This document shows positions 56,017 to 64,000 of a stretch of 64,000 nucleotides of DNA, piece by piece (position 1 is the stretch's first letter; each line of letters starts with the position of its first letter). The notes beneath the pieces were generated by a model. That model made no database searches, was not told the origin of the DNA, and saw only the letters and a program-made list of their open reading frames with translations. The translations under genes were made by a program, and so were the position numbers. The DNA is from Paramarasmius palmivorus (lineage: Eukaryota > Basidiomycota > Agaricomycetes > Agaricales > Marasmiaceae), in assembly GCA_037176845.1 (NCBI GenBank), contig JAYKXP010000036.1, forward strand, positions 248,001 through 312,000. Direction: 5' to 3'.

Positions 56017-58316
56017 CCTATGCCTCAGCAGCGGCGAGCAAAGCATCGAAGTTGGGAGTACCCAGTCCAGTTGATGCATCCCCTGGGAGAGTTTATCAGT
56101 ATCAAGCACAGAAAGGAGAACAGTTACAGAGAGTTGACTTACAACCGGTCACGGCATCGAAACCAACGCTTTGGCCTGTAGAAAATCTAATCAGAATCAT
56201 TCCATGGGGTAAAGGAAATAGCGCACAGTTAGGACCGTTGTTTGTTCCAGCGGCAACATCAAACAAGGCATCGGGATTTGCGTACAAGCTATCAAAGAGC
56301 ATCATTGTCAGTAAGCCTCCATTACTTCAGGTTAGAAAGCTCTCATACAATGGGTTCAAGAAACCAAGCACCGGCTTTCCAGCAGCAACCAGACGGTCGT
56401 TGATCAATGCGACGACACTGGCAAAGATCGGGCAAGAACAGGATGTTCCCTGGACGAGAAGCCTTTGTCCGCCACTGACGATTTGTACTGGGGTACCGCG
56501 GGCAGAAATATCGGGGTATCCACGGCTCGTTGCATTGTAAAGTCCGGCATTCGCGTCACCTATAGCACTAAGGTACCCGGTGACAGCAGCATCCTGGTAC
56601 TCAGGCCTAGCGAAAACGTTGGAGAAGCCACCACTGCTGAAATCCGAGGCAACTTCCTCGCCTGAAGCGGAGCCGGCACTCGTAGAACCGACAGCGGTCA
56701 CGAAAGGACAGCCGGCAGGGAAAGTTGGCACAAAGGTTGTGCATTGAGGGTCTAGAGGAATTGTGTTAGTTTACCTCGGAGATACAAGATTCTGTTGGTG
56801 CGCAGCATACCTCTTGAGCCCCAAACACCACCATCACCTGGAGAATGTCAGCATCAAATCTCAGCAGGCAAAGAAAAGGGCGAATGTACCTGAAGCATAC
56901 AAATTGGAAACTCCTCTGGCACCCAAAGTAGCATAGGCATCGCACATACGGCTATATTGAACGTAATTAGCATAAAACAGAATAACAGAATACCACACTC
57001 ACGTAGCCAATGCCGGTCCAAGATCGGGTTCGTCGAATCCATAACTAGTACTCAAGACCTACACAAGAGCTTAACATGCATCAGTAAACTCATTACGGAA
57101 TTACATACCGGGGGAGGGCTATCCTGCTGAGCCAAGTCTTGGTACACATCCAAGAATCCGGATACACCATCTGAATTGTCTAACCCAACAGACAGGAAAG
57201 TAACCGGAACGCCTGTTGCGATTCCAACCGTGTATTGAATATCCAAATTCTTCGAAATGCCACCTAATCAGCCGGGTAACACATCGAAGCCACATGTATC
57301 CACGTACCGCTTCAATACCGGCGTTTCCAGAACCTTGCGGGTTCTCTCCGCCATCGAAAGTTTCAAGTGTAAATGTAGTGCTGGGATCAATATCTGTTCG
57401 TAAGAGCGTCAAGAAGGACCTCAAGTCCGCTTCCTAAAAAGGCAAGATTCATCATTTAGGTTGACGATGATAGACTCGTATGTATGGAAGAAGCCACGAA
57501 CCTGTGCCCATTGCTGAATGAACCCTGTGACACCAAGCCTGGTACTTGTAGTGGCGGGTGTAGTGGGGATACCATACAGCGCTTGTAAACATGCTGGCGT
57601 TACATTGGTGTTGCAAGAAGTGGGGGCGGGGTTTGCTCTTGCTGTGATGTTCGTCTCGGGTACAGAAGGTGCAATAAAGAGCGGTTCAGCCGGTGGCCGG
57701 AGTGCGAAAGAGGTAGTGGGATGAACCAAGGAAATGTGGCCAAGTAATTCCTCTGGTACGGAGTACTCCAGTGTCCGTACAATTTGCTCACCGGATGAGA
57801 CGTGGAGGAATGATTCAAAGTTGGCATTGAGTAATGCGTTAGCCTTAGATGACGGAACAGAGAACGAGAGCCAGTCTCCGTATGCACCGGTAGTCTTGAT
57901 ATCCTGAACGCCGTTCTCTTCGAGCCACTTTGTGACGGCAGACACGGTGTCGGCTTCAGGAGCCATGAAAGCTTTAACCTAATCGGACTTTCATCAATCA
58001 CGGAAAGGATTCACATTTTACATCATTAGCTTACCTCGTCGTGGCTAAGATACTGGCCATACGATGCTGAACCCGGTGTGCTAACAGCGTACAAGGTCTT
58101 GACGAGGCCATCTCGGTCCTTAGGGGTGAGAGCGACTCGGAGATTGACAGGGTCGTTGCTGGGTACGAAGTTTGACGAGCCCGTTCTTGCAAATCCTGAG
58201 GGTAGCTGGCGTTGTTCCAAAACCGACATGGCACGTCGGTGTGGGGTTGCAGACGCAGCTACCGTCGAGGCCAACACGGCACAGATGGCAAGGAGAGCAC
58301 AGGAGATGCGAGCCAT
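56017..58316 (-). CDS. Secreted sedolisin (S53 serine-carboxyl) protease, TPP1-like
   Basis: An acid serine protease secreted to break down protein outside the cell. A signal peptide (MARISCALLAICAVLASTVA) precedes the pro-S53 activation domain (VNLRVALTPKDRDGLVKTLY, YGQYLSHDEV, AVTKWLEENGVQDI). The catalytic domain starts after TPACLQALYGIPTTP. EANLDIQYTVGIATG carries the Glu and Asp of the triad, LYASGDGGVWG the oxyanion Asp, and VQGTSCSCPIFASVV the nucleophilic Ser (usually SGTSASSP; here Cys replaces two positions next to it). DVAAGTNNGPN and WDASTGLGTPNFDAL near the C-terminus form the calcium site. There are about twelve short introns. The end is ALLAAAEA at 56017. Confidence 0.92.
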
Positions 58317-58398
58317 AGTGAGATTTCCTTCAGAGACAGTGGCCGATGGGTCCTCTGAGTGGAAGGAATCGGTGCGTTCCTACATCCAATATGGACGG

Positions 58399-58406
58399 CT
58401 TTTATA
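58399..58406 (-). promoter_or_regulatory. TATA box of the sedolisin gene
   Basis: TATAAAAG on the minus strand lies 82 bp upstream of the ATG at 58316, a usual place for a regulated secreted-enzyme gene. Confidence 0.55.
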
Positions 58407-59668
58407 CAGCACAAATTGACCAGCACTCGATAAGGCCATGAGAATAGATGATGGCAAATGTTATTTGTATCCCAGGTCACCTAATGGGGCCGCATAAAGT
58501 GACCATATCAAGATCACATTGACACAGCTAACGACCGTCCGGTCACAAAGTGGTACGCTGTAGCCCCGTGTGCCGTGTAAGCCTGCACGCGGAGAATTGA
58601 ACTTCGTTGTTGGCTTGGCGCACCAGGCGGTTTGAAAGGGCCGAAAGAAGTGATGACAATCCATACATATATCAATCTGAGAAGTAACTGAGGAGGTTCA
58701 GAAAGCAATGCTCCATGACGTCTCGAGTTCTGATAACATTCGCTCCGTTCACTGGAATCACACGATGTCAATCGAAGTGAGGAGTATTGGGGGAAGCACA
58801 TACATGAGCCACTCTAATCGATGACGGTTAGAGACCAGCAGTAAAGTATTCGCCCAAAATCCAGCTGATTATTCCTGTCACTGTGCCTGGTGAGTTGTTG
58901 TCGAAATATGGGTTTTCATATGGCGCACCAGAGTGAACCTCTTGATCATGCATGGAAGCGATGAGGCGGGGTACAATCTAATCAAACAATCCCGTCAGAC
59001 CATGCAATATGTCAGTATTTTTAGAATAGAAGCGAGAGCGAGGCGGTAGCGCGATAGTTAAGTGGTGATCAGGCGGCGCAAGATATGGATCTCATATAGC
59101 GCCATAACAGAGATATGTTCGATAAGCCAGCAGAACAAATTGAGTACGAACCATTAAAGCTTTAACCCACTGATTTCGGGCGACGAATTGGTTCCGTGTG
59201 ACCCCAGACGAAGCTTTCGGAGGATTTTCTTTCTGATCCGATGTTGTTAGGTTGCATCAGGAGGTTGAAAGTGACTGGACAGTGCTGTGGCCACTGTTGG
59301 CTACCGCACCGCTGTCATCGTGGCATCTGACTGGTAGAAGATAGATGAACATTCCAAATGTTGATTAATATTTTGAGCTCTATGTATGAGGTGGCGTGTT
59401 GGGATCGAAAAGAGGATCAGGATCATGTCTCATGAAGGGGCTTTGACTCCCGTGTTCGCATGCACCCCATTGCTTGCTGGTCTTGCTGGACTTCTTGCTG
59501 GACTTCCGTTGAGCATAAAAGCAGACCAGATCATCGAAAAAGGATCCTGCTCACCTGCTCCTGTCCACCAGTCGTCCTCTACGATGCTAGAGAAGAACCA
59601 TGATGACATGGGTTAGGGTTGAAACTGAGCGCGAAGATTAACGTCAGGCGCCTGGGTTACAAAGGTGC

Positions 59669-59696
59669 TGAACGTTCTTACTGTCAAGAACGTTCA
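59669..59696. repeat. Inverted repeat with two heat-shock-element dyads
   Basis: Two perfect 11-bp arms (59669-59679 and 59686-59696) surround a 6-bp loop. Each arm contains GAACGTTC, which fits the nGAAnnTTCn pattern of heat-shock factor sites. It lies about 390 bp upstream of the kinase start. The repeat is seen directly; factor binding is inferred. Confidence 0.5.
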
Positions 59697-60084
59697 ATGG
59701 CGATCATTACAATACCTATGACCTATCTTCGTGCCCTGAATGACCGTATTGTATGTACCTAGAATTCAGAAATGGTTAAGGAAGCAACGCTCTATCTCAG
59801 GAATTTGAAGGATTGGCGCTGTAGAGCATTCCCTGTCGATTCCCTGTCTCATTGACGTTTCTTTCGGTTAATCTCTACTGTCATGTAGCAGAATCTGGGC
59901 AGACAGCAACGAGAGCAGCAACCCGAATATGCTGCTCGTTGCAGGCATTTGCCGTCTGTTGAACTTCATCATAATTCCCACGCAATTTCACTGACAACCA
60001 TCCCGGTCTACTTTATTCTTGTGTCTATTTTCTCTGTTTTTGCGGCCTCGCCTCTGTCCTTTCCTTAAAATTGTTTTATGCCCC

Positions 60085-63000
60085 ATGTCTAACGCTCATA
60101 AACACTCAGGCTCTATATCTCAGAACCAGAAAGCTCAGCTAGCTAATGCCTATAATGAACTTGGCAAAGAACTCTCCTCCAGCAAAGTCAGAGTTGTTGG
60201 CAATTATACTCTTGGAAGGGTCATCGGTGAAGGTGTGTATCGCGTTTGCTTTGCATCGTCTCATTGATTGACCTTTGCATCAGGTGCTTATGGCAAAGTA
60301 CGCATAGGAACCCATCGTCTCACTTCAACCCGTGTCGCCATCAAGCAAATCCCAAAGGCCATGTCGGCTTCATTGACCCGTGAAATTCACCATCATCGCC
60401 AACTTCATCATCCTCATATCACCCAAATGTACGAGGTCATTGCTACGGAATCTTCCATTTGGATCGTCACCGAACTGTGCTCGGGAGGAGAACTCTTCGA
60501 TTATCTTGCCGAGAAAGGTCGTCTCAGTGAAGACGAAACTCGTTTCTTGTTTGGTCAGCTCTGCTTGGCCGTAGCATACCTTCATGAACAGGGGATTGTT
60601 CATCGCGATCTCAAATTGGAGAATGTACTGTTGGACGAGCGTTGTCGGGTCAAACTGGGTGATTTCGGGTTTACTAGAGAGTATGAGCGTGGTGCACTTA
60701 TGGAAACTTATTGTGGGACCACTGGATACGCCTCACCTGAAATGTTGCAAGGTCAGAAGTACCAGGGACCCGGTGAGTACCTCATGTTGTCTTAATATGG
60801 CTATACTCAATGGTTTCTCAGAGGTGGATATTTGGTCGTTAGGCGTAATATTATACTGCCTGCTGACCGGTATGTTACCGTTTGATGATGACGACGAGGC
60901 TGTCATGAGGGAGAAGGTTATCATTGGTGAATTTGAAGACCCAGAATGGCTCTCAGATGGTACGAAGTTAAATTTTGTTCTTAGCATCGAGATTACTTAC
61001 CGTATAATAGAGGCGCGCGATCTCATCAAAAATATCCTTGTCAAAGAACCTTCAAGCCGACTCTCTATCCCCCAGATATTAGCACATCCCTGGTTCGCTG
61101 CTCACAAAGCCCGACCAACCACGCCCCCGAGATCTACGTCACCAGAACGTCCAGGACCAACGCCTTCTTCTGAAGCATCCAATCCCTCTACCACAAACTC
61201 AGAGTTCTCCTCTGCCGAATCCGGGACTTCAGCCCCGACAACACCAGCTGGTTCTTTTAGTGATCCTTTCGAGATCACGGAGAGAAAAGCAACCACTCAC
61301 CCCAATATCAGCGAGACGACTATTCGCCGAGCTTCGACCGAACTACCTTCTATCAAACCTATCCGCCATCCTGCAACCGTCACCGAAGAAACCGTAGAAG
61401 AAGAAGGCGACGATGTCCTACCTCTCCATCGGCAGCGAACAAACTCTTCCGAAAAAGGCGTTGCGCCACCCATGCACACACTACGCACACCAGCACGCAC
61501 CAAGCGTCGTTCAGTCTCTTCCACCATGTCAGACCCAGATCCCGATTACGATTCCCATCAACATCCTGATCGCAGCCGTCCAGAAAACAATGATAGTAAT
61601 CCCGATAATATCAATTTTCATCCCAACCTACCCAGCTCGAATCAACGCGACCGTGACGTTGACTTTGTTTCCCTGTTGAACACTCCAGCACCCATTGTTT
61701 TTTCAACCCCTTTGGAAAGGGAATTGATGAACATTATGAACGCGCTGGGCTTTGATTTGGGGCAGATCGTGTATTCTGTGATGAATAATGCGTGTGATTC
61801 CGCTGGTGCTGTGTGGTGGATGTTGAAGCGCAAGGCGGAGAGGAAGATGCTGACAGGTGGAGATATACTGTCGACGGGCGAGGAGTCGGTGGTTGATGCT
61901 TATATACGCCAGTCGTCAACATCGTCGACTGCGTTGGCGGGCGACAAGAGCAAAGATAAGGAGAAAGACAAGGAGAAGGAGACGGGGAAAGCGAAAGAAA
62001 AGGAAAAGGACGAAGGCCACCACCACCATAAGCATAAGCATAGGCACAAGAAGCTCATGCATCACGCCGGTGTGCAAACGGAAGCGTCGACGAGCTCGCC
62101 TTCGTCTAGTCCTGTGTCGCTTAACTTGGCAGCAGGTTCGGCGGCGCCAACACTAGCCTTCGTTCCTGCAACACCGACATTCCCGCCTCCCCGACCGACA
62201 ACTCCACCAAATCAACGCGCGACCTCTCCCATGTTAACGCCTTCTGGCCTCGAGTCACGATCTCATCCCAGTACACCTGGAGGTAGTGGTAGTGGCTTTA
62301 GCGTTTCAAGTAGTGGAGGCGGAAAGGGAAGAAAGAACAGAGCAGGAAGTGTCAGCATCATGCAGCGAGCAACAACCGCGCTTGAAGCAGCGGGACTTGT
62401 GCGGAAGAAGTCCAGCGAGGCGGTCAAAGAGGAGAAAGATAAGGAACGTGAGAGGGAGAGGGAGAAGTCGAAGGAAGTCGAAAGAGAGAAAGATAGGGAG
62501 AAAGAAAGGGAGAAGGACAGGAAGGGAGAAGAATCAGCGCAACCACCACGCTCTTCGCACGGAAGTTCATCTTCCGGCGGCAACAAGCTCACCAAAACTC
62601 CGCCGCTGAGAGCATCTAAAGGCACGACGACGCCACCTCCCTTGGAGCATCCGCCAGCTAATGCTCAGCATACCATGTCACCATGGATCCTTGCAGAATC
62701 AAATGATTCGTTAGTGCATAGCGTCCACTCACAACCTCAACCGCCAACTCGTGCACCTCACTACGTGAAGCATACAGCGCCAACACCCGCCAATTCGCCT
62801 GGAGGAGAAGGAGACCAACTGTTCACTTCCATGTCGCAACCCAATCTCAGCGGCAATAATAAGGGATCAACTGGTTCAGGAAGCTCAGGAGGCAGGAACA
62901 GAGCTAATCTGCTGTCGGCGTTCCGAACATGGTTCCATGAAGAACGCAAGGGGAAGAGGAAGGACAGCGTGAGCAACGGTGGCTCGTCCCTATCTTTCGG

Positions 63001-64000
63001 CAAGAAAGTCGGCCGTGCTGGTACCAATATGGACAATGGCAATTCCGACGCTACATCTAAACGGCGGATGAGCGGATCACGCACTGGTGTTCGTGGTACA
63101 GGGACTGCTAGACGTGCACATCGACCTTCGGTTTCATCGCGGAGATCTAGTAGTGTGAACTCAAGAAGGTCTTCGATAACTTCTGTACAGATGGTTATTT
63201 TGTCAGAATCACCTTCTGTACCTCGAAGATCCTTTGGGAACCAAACACCGAATTCTGACAAGGGCGACTTCTCATCGAGACCTTCGAGTATACGGAGTAT
63301 CTCGATGCAGCCTAGGCACAGAAAGAGTCCATCTGCCAGTTCAACAGGTTCTTTGACACGGTCACGCTCTCTCAACAGGGCAGCTTCGCCTATGAGATAT
63401 CATAGACGAGGCGGTTCTGGCTCTTCATCAACAACCCGAGTCATCAGGCAAGGTCCAAAACTGCAGCACGGACGATCCAATTCGACGGCATCCTCTGTGC
63501 ACCACTCGCCCGCGTCATCAAGACCGACGTCATTCATCGAGTACTCTGACTATGAAGGTCCACAGCGAACGGCATCTCCATACAGGTCGAGACGATCATC
63601 TGATGATATGGGCACACCACGTAAATCTAGTAGGGATGCTGCGGCGACGTTTATAGCCCACAAACGGCAAGGTCCATTTGCTAGTCCATTGAGTGGGTAC
63701 AGCTCTCTTGGCAAGTCCAGCTGGAAGAAGTCATGGGGTCTTGAACCTCCAGGGTGGCAAACACGGACGGCACATCTACCTGTTGAGGTGTTGGCCGTTT
63801 CTCCCGCGGAAGGCACATCAATACGAGACGTATTTTCAGGGAGGCAGAGTTTGAACTTGGGTGACGAGAGTGATTGGGTAGATGAAGATGACGATGATAT
63901 GCCATATGCTGGTGGACTAGGGCAAATGACCCTGGCTCTCTCTGCTTCGGCAAAGAGTGGATCCAAGTCCATCGGGAAAATTGGGAATCCATTCGAATCT
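60085..64000 (+). CDS. CAMK-type Ser/Thr protein kinase with long disordered tail, 3' end beyond window
   Basis: A CAMKL-class kinase, closest in layout to the Kin4/Frk1 group or related fungal kinases that control growth or the cell cycle. The kinase domain starts near residue 40: YTLGRVIGEGAYGKVRIG (P-loop, across intron 60233-60283), VAIKQIPK (Lys), the catalytic loop HRDLKLENVLL, DFGFTREYERG (DFG), TYCGTTGYASPEML and IWSLGVILYCLLTGMLPFDD. After it comes a very long low-complexity tail of over 900 residues rich in Ser, Pro, Thr and charged residues, including a His-rich KHKHRHKK run (about 62025-62053) and a Lys/Glu/Arg-rich stretch (62415-62530). A conserved-looking block LLNTPAPIVFSTPLERELMN is seen about residue 470. 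The protein is not finished at base 64000. Confidence 0.85.

Larger units (their letters stand above)
58317..60084. other. Long intergenic region with TATA box and HSE-like dyads
   Basis: About 1.77 kb between the divergent sedolisin and kinase genes. Short frames (for example 58514-58801 minus, 59386-59616 plus with the repeat LLAGLAGLLAGLP) have no recognisable content. It holds the sedolisin TATA box at 58399 and an inverted repeat at 59669-59696, listed separately. Confidence 0.5.

Noticed and set aside
59386..59616. A small plus-strand frame with a LLAGLAGLLAGLP repeat, possibly a mini membrane protein
   Set aside because: The repeat comes from a short tandem of CTTGCTGG units, no signal peptide or TATA is properly placed, and nothing else supports it.
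62263..63375. Long open frames on the minus strand across the kinase tail
   Set aside because: They are antisense shadows of the Ser- and Lys/Glu-rich kinase tail; their Leu/Ser/Phe runs mirror those codons and have no motif of their own.

Overview
The window looks like nuclear DNA from a mushroom-forming basidiomycete (Agaricomycetes). Nearly every gene is broken by many introns of about 40-60 bp with GT-AG (occasionally GC-AG) borders, intergenic gaps are short, and it encodes families typical of agaricomycetes: pyranose 2-oxidase, aldos-2-ulose dehydratase, DUF6534 seven-helix proteins, a DUF6593 protein and GPI-type chitin deacetylases. Gene models were spliced by eye; where exons were summed the frame closes exactly (YIPF 309 aa, chitin deacetylase 1 388 aa, DUF6593 protein 185 aa, pyranose oxidase 572 aa, dipeptidase 478 aa, PEX39-like 136 aa, CMD/hydrolase 529 aa).

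Layout. 1-6 kb: an APC transporter cut by the window edge (-), a YIP1-family Golgi protein (+) and chitin deacetylase 1 (+). 6.7-7.4 kb: a DUF6593 protein (+). 7.5-16 kb: a sugar-oxidation block with aldos-2-ulose dehydratase (-) and pyranose 2-oxidase (+) transcribed divergently, then a convergent epoxide hydrolase (-). 18-25.5 kb: a secreted Gly-rich protein (+), a SUZ-domain protein (-) head-to-head with a cytosolic dipeptidase (+), and an EST1/SMG7-like protein (-). 26-28 kb: a DUF6534 membrane protein (-). 29-33.4 kb: a Rad5/ULS1-type SNF2 ATPase (-) and a PEX39-like peroxin (-). 34-42.2 kb: two tandem asparagine synthetase paralogs (+) and an inositol monophosphatase (+). 42.3-48 kb: chitin deacetylase 2 (-), a polytopic membrane protein (-), and a carboxymuconolactone decarboxylase/alpha-beta hydrolase fusion (+). 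47.9-58.3 kb: the exosome helicase MTR4 (-) sharing a 65-bp promoter with an ETR1-type mitochondrial enoyl reductase (+), a small cysteine-rich secreted protein (+), a second ETR1 paralog (-) and a secreted sedolisin protease (-). 60 kb to the end: a CAMK-type kinase (+) running off the edge.

Functional links. Pyranose oxidase converts glucose and O2 to 2-keto-glucose and H2O2, and aldos-2-ulose dehydratase dehydrates 2-keto-glucose towards cortalcerone, so the two neighbours form a two-step pathway. The two chitin deacetylases are cell-wall enzymes sharing an unusual gene structure, including an apparent 2-nucleotide exon. Most other genes are housekeeping. No transposon, rRNA, tRNA or CRISPR was recognised.
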